Assembly (NCBI GenBank): GCA_019635775.1 | Contig: JAHBYU010000006.1 | Location: forward strand, 124,001-188,000 | Origin: Rhizobiaceae bacterium | GTDB taxonomy: Bacteria; Pseudomonadota; Alphaproteobacteria; Rhizobiales; Rhizobiaceae | Length of the DNA stretch: 64,000 bases | Direction: 5' to 3' | Shown: positions 8,486-17,341 of the stretch, piece after piece | Numbering within the stretch: the first letter of the stretch is position 1 | Layout: every line of letters begins with the position of its first letter | The notes under the pieces: generated by a model | What the model was told of the DNA's origin: nothing | What the model saw: only the letters and a program-made list of their open reading frames with translations | Database searches by the model: none | Made by a program: the position numbers and the translations under genes

Positions 8486-9052
8486 TCAGTTGAAAATAAT
8501 GCGGCCGAGCACCCGCAAACCATCATCCTGAGGGGCGACGATTACGGCTTCGCCTTCGCGTGCGGGCTGACCGACAAGCGCCTCGATGGTTTCCAGATGC
8601 GTGACAAGGACAAAATTGCCCGATCCCGAATAGTCGCGGATTTCTTTCATGATCGCGTCGAGCTGCTCCTTGCGCGCCGTCTCGTCAGCGGCAGGAGGAT
8701 CCAACGGAGCGAACTCCTCGGCGTCTCCAAAAGCTAGCCTTGCCGTTTCCCGCGCCCGACAATAGCGGCTGGTGAGAACCCGGCCGGTCGGTGCGGCCCG
8801 CGCCGCGAACAGCGCGCCCATCTTGCGCGCCTGCAGCTTTCCGCGCTCGGAGAGGTTCCGCTGCGTCGAGCATGTCTCGATGTCGAAATTTGCCGGCTCG
8901 GTGGCGCCAGGCGCCATCGCGTGCCGCAAAAGTACGATATGTTCGCCTTCACGCAGGAGAGCCCATCCAGCCTCGGTTGCCTTTGCCTCGACCGCGAAAA
9001 GCAGCATCAGCGTAACGGCGATTATGCGGAACACTCTGATTTCACACCCCAT
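8486..9052 (-). CDS. Periplasmic histidine phosphatase family protein
   Basis: Phosphoglycerate-mutase-like (SixA-type) phosphatase, 188 residues. The phosphate pocket motif LLRHA (Arg43, His44) replaces the usual RHG, and VTHLETIEAL carries the second histidine. Residues 8-24 are hydrophobic and end in AKA, consistent with a signal peptide, so it likely acts in the periplasm. It lies on the same strand 131 bases upstream of acpXL; co-transcription is uncertain. Substrate unknown. Confidence 0.78.
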   Translation of the reverse strand: MGCEIRVFRIIAVTLMLLFAVEAKATEAGWALLREGEHIVLLRHAMAPGATEPANFDIETCSTQRNLSERGKLQARKMGALFAARAAPTGRVLTSRYCRARETARLAFGDAEEFAPLDPPAADETARKEQLDAIMKEIRDYSGSGNFVLVTHLETIEALVGQPAREGEAVIVAPQDDGLRVLGRIIFN

Positions 9053-9103
9053 TGAGGCGATATAGGGGATGGGAAACGCGAAAGAAAGGCAAGCTTGGGC
9101 CGG

Positions 9104-12100
9104 TCACTTCGCCGACATCGCCTGCCGGATCAAATCAATTTTCTGATCCGTGACGGCGAGCGGGGCGGCAAAGCCTGCCTCCCTGAAGCCTTCCTTTGCA
9201 CTCTCGAAATAATCGATTGCCTTTGCGTACTGCGCATCGCCCTCGCCAAGCGCGCCGCGATTCCAATGCACGTCGCCAAGGTTGTTCTGGCCAAAGGCCC
9301 ACTGCAATGGCTGCGAGTTCCGCGTGAAAACCTTCAGTGAGGCGTTGAATGCCTCAGCGGCCTCGTCGAGGTATTTTCCGGTGCCTTCTCGCGTCCCGAG
9401 GTTCAGGAGTGCCATGCCGAGGCCGCTCTGGGCGTTTGCCCAGTCAACGGGCGTGTTCTCGAAGCTCAGAACTTCGAGCGATGCCCGGCGCGCTTTGATC
9501 GATTCTGCAAGGCTGGCGGTCCCTTCCTCGCTGTTGCTCAGCCAGAACAGGGTCGAGGCGAGGCCGGCTTGCGCCAGTGCCCATTGGTGAGGCCAGATGT
9601 CGCGGCGGTATTCTGCGAGCGACTCCCTGTAGGACAGGGCTGCTTCGCGGTGCCGCTCCGGATCGGTGGTCATGCCGCCTAGCAATTGAAGCGTGTTGCC
9701 GGCATTGTAGCGGGTCATGGCCCAGTCGAGCGGGAAGGCATCACGCGTGTAGACCTCGGCCGCCAGGCGAAACGCAGCAACCGACTCCTCCATCTTCGAT
9801 GGATCGCCGGTTCGCTGGCCAAGCGTCTGGTAAACCGCCCCCAGATTGTTCTGTACCGAAGCCCAGTCGAGCGGAAATTTCTCGCGATTGTAGATCTGCA
9901 GGGCGTCATTGTAGGCGTCGACAGCCTCCTCAAGCAGGTCCGTCCGCAGGTCGAACTTGGTGAGGTGCGTCAGCGTATTGCCCAGATTGAGTCGGCTGGT
10001 CGCCCAGTCGATAGGGAAGTTTTCGCGCGTGCGGACTTCGAGCGCCGAGCGGAAGGCATCTGCGGCGGCTTCATGGGCGGCCCTGTCGTTTCGGGCTGTT
10101 CCCAGCCCGTTCAACGTGTTGCCGAGGTTGTTCTGGACCATCGCCCATTGAACAGGTGCGGACTGACGCGTGTAGACTTCGAGCGCGGCACGATAGGCCG
10201 CCTCTGCTTCGCCCAGTCGCTCCACGTCGGGGTCGCGGTCTGACAGCGCGTAGAGCGATATCCCGATATTGTTCTGCGTCGCGGCCCAATCCAGTGGCAC
10301 CCTTTCGCGGTTGCGCTTTTCAAGCGCTGCCCTGAATGCCGCAACGGCCTGTTTCAACTGGCTTGCATCGCCCTTCCTCTGCCCCAGGACGAGCAGGGTA
10401 TTTCCGATGTTGTTTTGCGCAGCTGCCCAGTTCACATCGTCCTTGGTTTCTGCAAAGACCGAAAGCGACTCTCGAAAGATTTGTGCCGCCTGCAAAAGCT
10501 GGGCATCGTTTGCGTCGCGCTCACCAAGCGTTTGCAGCACGACCGCCATGTTGTTGCGGGTGATGGCCCAATCCTGCCCCCGGTCGCCGTAGGGCAGCAT
10601 GCCAAGGATGACCTCGTAGGCCCGCAGCGACCTGTCCAGCGCTGCGCGGTCGCCCTGATTGTCGCCATGCGCGCCAAGCGCCTCGGCTTCCAGGTTCTCG
10701 TAGTTCCAGGCAAGCTTATCGTCCCATTTCTCGACAAGGCCGAAAGCCTTCGCATAATCATCCGCGGCTGCGGCGAAGTCGAAGGCCAGCGAGGACGCGT
10801 CGCCGCGTTTTACGTAGACGGCTGCATCCGCCAGACGCTTCTGCCTGACGGCATCTTCGGCCGAATCCACAGCGCCGGCGGTCTCCTCGACGCGGGCGAC
10901 GGCCCTGTCCAGAAACTGCCTCGCGGTCACGATCGCGCCTTCGCGGATCGCCATGTCGGCGGCGGATGCAAGTTGGGCAATCTGCGGGTCGTCGGCACGC
11001 AACGCCTCACGTTCGGCGAGCATGCGGGTAAGCTTCTCGGCCTGTGCGTCGAGCACCTTCTCGAGTTCCGCCGGATTTTCCGGGATTTTGTCGGTGCCAA
11101 GCGCACGCAAAACGCCGTAAAGCGAATCGAGAGGCACGTTGTCCTTCACGGCAGCGATCTCGACCTGTGATCGCTGCACGTCCGGCAGGTCGGCGATGGT
11201 CAGAAGCAGTTGCCTGCGCTCGCCGGTGATCAGAGCGTCGTTACCGGCCGGCTCGTTGGGCGTGACACCGAAATAAAGAAGCCTGCGCAGGCTTTCATTA
11301 ACCCATGGACGTTGCTCGCCCCGGGTGTCGAGATAAACCTCCTCCGTGACCATGCGCATGACGTTGCCGAATTCGGCGCCCTGCATGGCGCCGAGGTGAC
11401 GCAGGAGCGCGGACGCGTAGGGGCTTGTTTCGCCCACAGCCCCATCGAGCGCCGGACGTCCTGGTTCGGCGGCAAAGCCGATGACGGTTCCAAGGTTGTC
11501 GTTGGCCGGCGTGCCCGTCTTCAGCGACACGGCGCCACGAACCGGAGCGAGCCCGCCTGCTGTCATTTTCTCGCCTGACGCCTTCGGTTGGCGTCTGACG
11601 ACCGCATCGGCGGGGAATGGATTGGTCCGGCATGCGTCGAGAAGCACGATTGCGACGGGAACGGTCTGCCTGAGTTGGTCCATCAACTGCGAAAGCGGCA
11701 CCAGTGATTCTTCCGCGTCGGTCAGGGAGGAAACATCGGCATCGATGGGTATCAGCCAGTTTTCACCGCCAGCCTCTATGCCATGACCGGAGTAGTAGAG
11801 AAGCGCGACATCGGCTTCCTCTGCATCCTCGGCAAAGCGTTCGAGATCGCGCTTCAGTTTTCCGGCATCGCGGTCGGTCACACTGCGCGCATCGAAACCG
11901 AGATCCGTGAGGAGCTTCACGACCTCGCGGGCATCATTGGCAGGGTTCGGCAATGCGGTGATATGTTCGTATCCCGATTGCCCGATCACCAGGGCGACAC
12001 CGTTCAGTCGCGCCGGTTCTTCAGCGTGCGAGATGTGTGTGCCCAATACGATGAGAATTGCCGACAGCCAAAGCGTCGGGCACGGCATCCAGCTTGTTTT

Positions 12101-12118
12101 CGAGCGCCTGAAATTCAT
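9104..12118 (-). CDS. Exported caspase-like (peptidase C14) protein with TPR repeats
   Basis: A 1004-residue protein with a signal peptide (residues 1-32, ending SHA), a caspase-fold peptidase domain (about 38-270) and a long helical repeat region. The catalytic pair is visible: His112 in YYSGHGIE and Cys163 in LLDACRTNPF, so the domain looks active. From about residue 510 to 990 there are ten imperfect repeats of about 48 residues, each with a WA..QNNLGN core, which are TPR-like. The start at 12118 follows CCGGAG six bases upstream. No dedicated neighbour is obvious: the AEC transporter is divergent. Role unknown; an exported orthocaspase that recognises targets through its TPR array is plausible. 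Confidence 0.85.
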   Translation of the reverse strand: MNFRRSKTSWMPCPTLWLSAILIVLGTHISHAEEPARLNGVALVIGQSGYEHITALPNPANDAREVVKLLTDLGFDARSVTDRDAGKLKRDLERFAEDAEEADVALLYYSGHGIEAGGENWLIPIDADVSSLTDAEESLVPLSQLMDQLRQTVPVAIVLLDACRTNPFPADAVVRRQPKASGEKMTAGGLAPVRGAVSLKTGTPANDNLGTVIGFAAEPGRPALDGAVGETSPYASALLRHLGAMQGAEFGNVMRMVTEEVYLDTRGEQRPWVNESLRRLLYFGVTPNEPAGNDALITGERRQLLLTIADLPDVQRSQVEIAAVKDNVPLDSLYGVLRALGTDKIPENPAELEKVLDAQAEKLTRMLAEREALRADDPQIAQLASAADMAIREGAIVTARQFLDRAVARVEETAGAVDSAEDAVRQKRLADAAVYVKRGDASSLAFDFAAAADDYAKAFGLVEKWDDKLAWNYENLEAEALGAHGDNQGDRAALDRSLRAYEVILGMLPYGDRGQDWAITRNNMAVVLQTLGERDANDAQLLQAAQIFRESLSVFAETKDDVNWAAAQNNIGNTLLVLGQRKGDASQLKQAVAAFRAALEKRNRERVPLDWAATQNNIGISLYALSDRDPDVERLGEAEAAYRAALEVYTRQSAPVQWAMVQNNLGNTLNGLGTARNDRAAHEAAADAFRSALEVRTRENFPIDWATSRLNLGNTLTHLTKFDLRTDLLEEAVDAYNDALQIYNREKFPLDWASVQNNLGAVYQTLGQRTGDPSKMEESVAAFRLAAEVYTRDAFPLDWAMTRYNAGNTLQLLGGMTTDPERHREAALSYRESLAEYRRDIWPHQWALAQAGLASTLFWLSNSEEGTASLAESIKARRASLEVLSFENTPVDWANAQSGLGMALLNLGTREGTGKYLDEAAEAFNASLKVFTRNSQPLQWAFGQNNLGDVHWNRGALGEGDAQYAKAIDYFESAKEGFREAGFAAPLAVTDQKIDLIRQAMSAK

Positions 12119-12225
12119 GCATGCTCCGGAGGAAGGCGGTTTAGCGTCCCACGTGCCAGCGGACAATGATCAAAATCGGGCAGGCACATTGCACGCCGGG
12201 GCCGGGTGGCCTATTCGGAAACACC

Positions 12226-13176
12226 GTGTCCTCGGTTCTTGAAACCATCCTCTTCGTCTTCGGACTTGTCGCCCTCGGCTACCTCGCGGGGCTGACGGGC
12301 TATCTCAAGATTCAGGTGGGTGACGCGCTCAACCAGTTTGCCGTCGGCGTTGCAATGCCTCTTCTTCTGTTCCGGACCATGGTTGGGGCAGACTTTCACG
12401 GGTCCGCTCCGTGGGCGCTGTGGAGCAGCTACTTCATCGCTGCGGCTCTGACGTGGGCGGTGGCGCATCTCGTGATGACGATGGTGTTTCGCCGTGACCC
12501 GCAGATGGGCGTGATAGGCGGCTTCTCAGCCTCCTATTCCAACCTGGTCCTGCTTGGGATTCCGTTCATGCTGGGCGTGTATGGCGCGCCAGGCTTCGAG
12601 ATCCTCTCGCTGCTGGTCGCCATCCATCTTCCCGTCATGACGATGGTTTCGATCGTCCTCTTCGACTTCTTCGGGCAACGCAAATCCGGCGGAATGGGCG
12701 TTGGCGAAATCGGGCGAGCCTTTGCCAGCCGCGTGGTGCCAAACCCCTTGATGATCGGCATTTTTGCCGGCGTGCTCTGGCGCATGACCGGAATGGAACT
12801 GCCTGCGATCATCGAACGGCTGGTCGATGCCCTTGCGGGTATTGCAGGCCCGCTTGCCCTGTTCGCCATGGGTCTGGGCCTCAGGAAATTCAGCATTTCC
12901 GGCAACTTTCTGCCGGCCGCCGTGCTGTCCCTGCTCAAACTGTTCCTGATGCCCGCCCTGGTGGTCGGGATGGCGCTGTTGCTTGGTCTGCCACCGATGA
13001 CGGCAAAAGTGGCCGTTGCGGCCGCAGCGATGCCTGCCGGGGTAAATTCCTATCTTCTGGCGGTGCAGTTGGGCACGGGACAAGGGCTTGCATCGAGCCA
13101 GATGACGATTGCAACGGTCTGCGCCGTGGTGACCACGGCATTCTGGTTGACCATCGCTCACGCCGTATTCGGATAG
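12226..13176 (+). CDS. AEC-family auxin-efflux-like membrane transporter
   Basis: Integral membrane carrier of the auxin efflux carrier family, 316 residues with about ten hydrophobic segments starting at VLETILFVFGLVALGY. Bacterial members move organic acids such as malate or malonate. The two halves each contain the conserved Asn/Pro-containing break (ALNQFAVGVAMPLLLF; AAAMPAGVNSYLLA). I chose the GTG at 12226 because it puts the first membrane helix at the N-terminus; an upstream ATG at 12166 adds a non-conserved leader. Divergent from the caspase-TPR gene. Substrate unknown. Confidence 0.8.
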   Translation: MSSVLETILFVFGLVALGYLAGLTGYLKIQVGDALNQFAVGVAMPLLLFRTMVGADFHGSAPWALWSSYFIAAALTWAVAHLVMTMVFRRDPQMGVIGGFSASYSNLVLLGIPFMLGVYGAPGFEILSLLVAIHLPVMTMVSIVLFDFFGQRKSGGMGVGEIGRAFASRVVPNPLMIGIFAGVLWRMTGMELPAIIERLVDALAGIAGPLALFAMGLGLRKFSISGNFLPAAVLSLLKLFLMPALVVGMALLLGLPPMTAKVAVAAAAMPAGVNSYLLAVQLGTGQGLASSQMTIATVCAVVTTAFWLTIAHAVFG

Positions 13177-13335
13177 ACCCGGCACGACTGGACCAAGCCC
13201 TTTCGTCCAATAAACATTGATCCACCAAGGCGGGCTGCGGTAAAGCGACGTCGACCACAGGTCTTCGTTCGACCGTTCGAAGCCCAGCGACCAATCCGGC
13301 AAAGCGGACCCCGAGGTCCACAGGAGGCAAAAGAC

Positions 13336-14793
13336 ATGCTCCAGAAAACCAGCCATTTCATGCGTGAGGCCAATCTCATAGGCGGCGAGTGGGTTCAGGC
13401 CGACAGCGGCGCGACGATAGACGTGACCAACCCCGCGACCGGACTGAAGATCGGAACCGTGCCGAAGTCGGGCAAGTCCGAGACGCGCCGTGCCATCGAG
13501 GCCGCCGAAGAGGCTTTCCATTCCTGGAAAAGAACATCGGTGCTCGAGCGTCACAAACTGCTGCGCAAGCTGCACGACGCCATCATGGATAATCAGCAGC
13601 CTCTGGCGGAACTCCTGACCACGGAGCAGGGCAAGTCGCTTGCCGAGGCCAAGGGCGAGGTTGGTATCTCTGCCGCCTACGTCCTGTGGTTCGCCGAGGA
13701 AGGACGCCGGACCTATGGCGACGTCGTGCCGTCGCCTTGGGCGGATCGCCGTATCATCACGTTGAAGCAGCCTGTCGGCGTCGTGGCGGCCATCACGCCC
13801 TGGAACTTCCCTTCCTCAATGCTTGCGCGCAAGCTGGGGCCGGCATTCGCGGCCGGCTGCACCGCTGTCGTCAAGCCAGCCTCGCAGACGCCTTATTCGG
13901 CTCTCGCCTTTGGCGTGCTCGCGGAAGAGGCCGGTTTCCCGAAAGGCGTCATCAACATCGTGACCGGTTCCGCCGGCGAGATTGGCGACGAGATCTGCGC
14001 AAACCCGCTGGTCAAGAAGCTGACGTTCACAGGCTCCACGGAAGTGGGCAAGATCCTCATCCAGAAATGCGCGTCGACCGTGAAGAAGGTCTCGATGGAA
14101 CTGGGCGGCAATGCGCCGTTCCTGGTCTTCGACGATGCCGACGTCGACCGGGCTGTCGAAGGCGCCATTGTCGCCAAGTATCGCAACTCCGGCCAGACCT
14201 GCGTCTGCACCAACCGCTTCTTCGTTCAGGCGGGCGTCTATGACCAGTTCGTCCAGAAGCTTGCCGCCGCCAGCACCGGGCTCAAGGTTGGCTCGGGGCT
14301 CGAAGATGGTACGCAGCAGGGGCCGCTTATCGACGAGAAAGCAGTCGAAAAGGTCGAGGAGTTCGTGGCGGACGCAAAGGCCAAGGGCGGTCGCGTCGTG
14401 GCAGGCGGCAAGCGTCATGCGCTCGGCGGGTCGTTCTATGAGCCAACCGTCATCGCCGATGCGAAGCCGGACATGAAATTCATGAAGGACGAGATTTTTG
14501 GCCCGGTCGCTCCGGTCTTCAAGTTCGACACCGAGGCAGAGGCAATCAAGCTGGCCAACGATACCGAGTTCGGACTTGCTGCATATGCCTACACCGGCGA
14601 CCTCGGCCGCGCGTTCCGGGTCATGGAGGGGTTGAAATATGGCATGGTCGGCCTCAATGAAGGCTTGATCACCACCGTGGAGGCACCGTTCGGCGGGGTC
14701 AAGGAATCAGGGCTCGGTCGCGAAGGCGGGCATCAGGGTATCGATGACTATCTCGATACGAAATATGTCTGCCTCGGAGGGCTTGGCCTCTGA
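13336..14793 (+). CDS. gabD: NAD(P)-dependent succinate-semialdehyde dehydrogenase-type ALDH
   Basis: Aldehyde dehydrogenase of the GabD subfamily (485 residues), oxidising succinate semialdehyde or a related semialdehyde in the cytoplasm. Motifs in order: ITPWNFPSSM, FTGSTEVGK for the cofactor, MELGGNAPF with the general-base Glu, and GQTCVCTNR with the nucleophile Cys. AGGAGG lies upstream of the ATG. A good terminator follows (14803-14835), so it is probably monocistronic. No gabT is adjacent; other short semialdehydes remain possible. Confidence 0.87.
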   Translation: MLQKTSHFMREANLIGGEWVQADSGATIDVTNPATGLKIGTVPKSGKSETRRAIEAAEEAFHSWKRTSVLERHKLLRKLHDAIMDNQQPLAELLTTEQGKSLAEAKGEVGISAAYVLWFAEEGRRTYGDVVPSPWADRRIITLKQPVGVVAAITPWNFPSSMLARKLGPAFAAGCTAVVKPASQTPYSALAFGVLAEEAGFPKGVINIVTGSAGEIGDEICANPLVKKLTFTGSTEVGKILIQKCASTVKKVSMELGGNAPFLVFDDADVDRAVEGAIVAKYRNSGQTCVCTNRFFVQAGVYDQFVQKLAAASTGLKVGSGLEDGTQQGPLIDEKAVEKVEEFVADAKAKGGRVVAGGKRHALGGSFYEPTVIADAKPDMKFMKDEIFGPVAPVFKFDTEAEAIKLANDTEFGLAAYAYTGDLGRAFRVMEGLKYGMVGLNEGLITTVEAPFGGVKESGLGREGGHQGIDDYLDTKYVCLGGLGL

Positions 14794-14802
14794 TTTCTCT
14801 TG

Positions 14803-14835
14803 CAGGCCGGGCCAAAACCCGGCCTGATTTGTTTT
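14803..14835 (+). terminator. Rho-independent terminator after gabD
   Basis: Nine-base perfect stem (CAGGCCGGG at 14803-14811 with CCCGGCCTG at 14818-14826), loop CCAAAA, followed by a T-rich run. It separates gabD from galM. Confidence 0.8.
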
Positions 14836-14855
14836 GCAACCGGTGGAGGGGATTT

Positions 14856-15875
14856 ATGGCCGACGGAGAAGTCTGTGGGAAAACATCCGACGGCGTCGAG
14901 GTCCGGCGCTTCACGATTACCGGCGGAGGCCTGACTGCCCACATCCTGAATTGGGGGGCGACCGTCCAGGATTTGCGTCTTGCCGGTCACGATGCGCCGC
15001 TTGTTCTCGGGTTCGACCGGTTCGAATATTATCCGGAACACTCCTCCTACATGGGCGCGATTGCCGGCCGGTACGCCAACCGCATCGCCAACGGCCAGTT
15101 CGCGATAGATGGCAAGCCCTATCAGGCCGACCGGAATTTCCTTGGCAAACATACCCTGCACGGCGGCTCGCACAGCTACGGCAAGCAGATCTGGGAGGTG
15201 GCGGATCATGGCGCCGACTATGTGACGCTCGCGCTGCACGATCCCGATGGCGCGATGGGCTTTCCGGGTAAGCTCGACGTCACATGCACGTACCGCGTTG
15301 CGACCGGCGGAACGCTTTCGGTCGATCTGACCGCGACGACCGACAAACCAACGCTTTGCAACCTCGCGCATCACTCCTACTTCAACCTTGACGATGGCGG
15401 CAGCGGCCACGTGTTGGACCACAGCATGATGGTGCCGGCTGAAGCCTATCTTCCGGTGGACGACGAGTTGATCCCGACCGGCGTCGTGCAGCCGGTAGAC
15501 GGCACCGCGTTCGATTTTCGAAAGGCGCGGGCGATCAGGTTGGAAGAGGGCGGCGAGCAGGTCCTGTATGACCACAATTTCTGTCTCCATGCAGACAAGG
15601 GGCCGCTCAGGCTTGCGGCGAGGGTCAAAGGCGCAAAATCAGGCGTGGAGATGGAAGTCTGGTCCACGGAAGCGGGCGTCCAGTTTTATGCGGGGGCGAA
15701 GATCGAGCGACCGGTTCCCGGTCTCGATGGGCGCATGTACAAGGCCTATGCGGGGCTAGCGCTTGAACCGCAGGTCTGGCCGGATTCTCCCAATCGTTCC
15801 TATTTCCCACAGGCGATTTTACGACCCGGCGAAGAGTATCGCCAACTGACGGAATACCGCTTCAGGAAGGCCTAG
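14856..15875 (+). CDS. galM: Aldose 1-epimerase (galactose mutarotase)
   Basis: Cytoplasmic sugar mutarotase of 339 residues that interconverts alpha and beta anomers of hexoses. The family signatures are GRYANRI, KHTLHGGS with an active-site His, NLAHHSYFNLD with a second His, and ALEPQVWPDSPN with the catalytic Glu near the C-terminus. The ATG at 14856 is chosen because GGAGGGG lies just upstream. It overlaps the convergent sugar kinase by four bases: the two stop codons share CTAG. Adjacent sugar kinase suggests a role in sugar or sugar-acid use. Confidence 0.87.
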   Translation: MADGEVCGKTSDGVEVRRFTITGGGLTAHILNWGATVQDLRLAGHDAPLVLGFDRFEYYPEHSSYMGAIAGRYANRIANGQFAIDGKPYQADRNFLGKHTLHGGSHSYGKQIWEVADHGADYVTLALHDPDGAMGFPGKLDVTCTYRVATGGTLSVDLTATTDKPTLCNLAHHSYFNLDDGGSGHVLDHSMMVPAEAYLPVDDELIPTGVVQPVDGTAFDFRKARAIRLEEGGEQVLYDHNFCLHADKGPLRLAARVKGAKSGVEMEVWSTEAGVQFYAGAKIERPVPGLDGRMYKAYAGLALEPQVWPDSPNRSYFPQAILRPGEEYRQLTEYRFRKA

Positions 15876-16795
15876 CCAAACGCAGCGCGCAGAACTTCAA
15901 ACGGGGCGAGAGCGCCACGCACCTGCACGACCGCCGCCGCAACCGAATGGGCTTTCCTGGCTGCCTCCACAGGTGCCAGTCCGGCAAGCCGCGCAGCCAG
16001 ATAGCTGCCGTTGAAGCTGTCGCCCGCCCCGGTCGTGTCCACGGGCTGGTCTACATGGACGGCCGGCACGACTTCGATCTGCCCGTCGAACCCTACAAGG
16101 GCAGGGGCCTCGCCGTTTTTCACGACGATCTCGCGCACGCCGATCGCAGTCAGCCGTCTTGCCGTTTCGTCCGGCGACGCGTCGCCGTGAAGGTCGTGTT
16201 CGTCGGGGAAGGTTGGCAGGGCGATGTCCGCCACGGAAGCGGCCTCCGCCAGTGCGGAGCGCGCGACGTCGGCGGATTGCCAGAGACGGGGGCGATAGTT
16301 GGCGTCGAATGCGACGAGACTGCCGGCGTTGCGCGCGGCCTTGATCGCGTCGAGCAGCAGCTTGCGTTGACCCGGTTCCAGGATCGCGACGGTGATGCCG
16401 GAAAAATAGACCAGAGCCCGGTTTTCCAGACTTTTCGTCAGGCTTGCCGGTTCCGAGGCAAGTTGGCGTGCTGCCGCGTCAGCACGCCAGTAGGTGAAGG
16501 AGCGTTCCGCGCCGGTCAGCGTGATCGCATACATGCCCGGTCTTGCGCCGGCAATGATCGAGCTGTTGCCGATCCCGATGCCGTTGGCACGAAAGAACGC
16601 AATCTGGTCGCGCGAAAAGGGATCGTCCCCAAAAGCCGAGATGTAGTCGGTCGGCCGCTCCGCTTCCGTCAGCGCCCGCAATGCCCAAAGCGTGTTGAGC
16701 GTGTCGCCGGCAAAACCCATGCGCCAGTCCTGTCCGCCCTTACCAGACAATTCCAGCATGCACTCGCCAATCGATGCGATCCCGCCAGGGGTCAT
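15872..16795 (-). CDS. kdgK: PfkB-family kinase, probably 2-keto-3-deoxygluconate kinase
   Basis: Ribokinase/PfkB-fold kinase, 307 residues. The C-terminal signature DTTGAGDSFNGSYLAARLAG holds the catalytic Asp and the anion hole. The segment YWRADAAARQLA near residue 130 is characteristic of 2-keto-3-deoxygluconate kinases, giving the product KDPG for the Entner-Doudoroff route. GGAGAGG lies upstream of the ATG. Convergent with galM and divergent from the YtkA-like gene. Substrate assignment is by motif resemblance. Confidence 0.78.
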   Translation of the reverse strand: MTPGGIASIGECMLELSGKGGQDWRMGFAGDTLNTLWALRALTEAERPTDYISAFGDDPFSRDQIAFFRANGIGIGNSSIIAGARPGMYAITLTGAERSFTYWRADAAARQLASEPASLTKSLENRALVYFSGITVAILEPGQRKLLLDAIKAARNAGSLVAFDANYRPRLWQSADVARSALAEAASVADIALPTFPDEHDLHGDASPDETARRLTAIGVREIVVKNGEAPALVGFDGQIEVVPAVHVDQPVDTTGAGDSFNGSYLAARLAGLAPVEAARKAHSVAAAVVQVRGALAPFEVLRAAFG

Positions 16796-16901
16796 GTGCC
16801 TCTCCTCTTGCGCAGACGCTATAGCGTCTTATCCGTCTTGCACAAAGAGTTGCCGGGATGATCTACAAGAAGCGCCTGACTCGACAAGCAAGGAGAACAA
16901 T

Positions 16902-17339
16902 ATGAGGTCTGTCGCACTGTACGCGATCGCGCTGGTCGCGCTTCTTGCTGTTGCGTTCGTTGCCTATCTGGCGAAACCTCCCGTGACCCAGAAACCTGAA
17001 CTCAACACGTCCAGGGAACGCACAACTGACAAGGGCCTGTATGCGGTTTCGATCGCACCCGACGGCGCCGAGGTGAAGCAGGGCGAACTGCATTCGTGGA
17101 TCGTCAGCGTGAAGACGGCGGAGGGCAAACCGGTATCCGACGCGGTGATCACGGTGGACGGCGGGATGCCGGAACACAATCACGGACTACCGACGGCGCC
17201 AGAGGTAACCGAAAATCTCGGTGACGGACGATATCGCGTCGAAGGCGTCAAATTCTCGATGAGCGGATGGTGGGAACTCAGGTTCGACATCAGCTCTCCT
17301 GCCGGCCAGGACAAGGTGACATTCAATCTGGTTCTGTAG
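16902..17339 (+). CDS. FixH/YtkA-like membrane-anchored periplasmic protein
   Basis: A 145-residue protein with one N-terminal membrane or signal segment (about residues 5-22) and an immunoglobulin-like YtkA/FixH-type domain. Diagnostic features are GGMPEHNHGLPT, which contains Met and His that could bind a metal, and GRYRVEGVKFSMSGWWELRF. AAGGAGA lies upstream of the ATG. Its stop is two bases from the start of the MauG-like diheme gene, so the two are surely co-transcribed and probably act together in the periplasm. Function is not known; a copper or other metal-binding substrate or partner for the heme enzyme is an inference. Confidence 0.7.
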   Translation: MRSVALYAIALVALLAVAFVAYLAKPPVTQKPELNTSRERTTDKGLYAVSIAPDGAEVKQGELHSWIVSVKTAEGKPVSDAVITVDGGMPEHNHGLPTAPEVTENLGDGRYRVEGVKFSMSGWWELRFDISSPAGQDKVTFNLVL

Positions 17340-17341
17340 CG

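Noticed and set aside
9280-10580. DNA-level tandem repeat
   Set aside because: The repetition is in the protein (TPR-like units); at the DNA level the units are too diverged to be a repeat array.
12526-13575. Long open frame on the minus strand opposite the AEC transporter and gabD start
   Set aside because: Its protein has no recognisable domain and is composed of the reverse complement of well-conserved coding sequence; typical GC-rich shadow.
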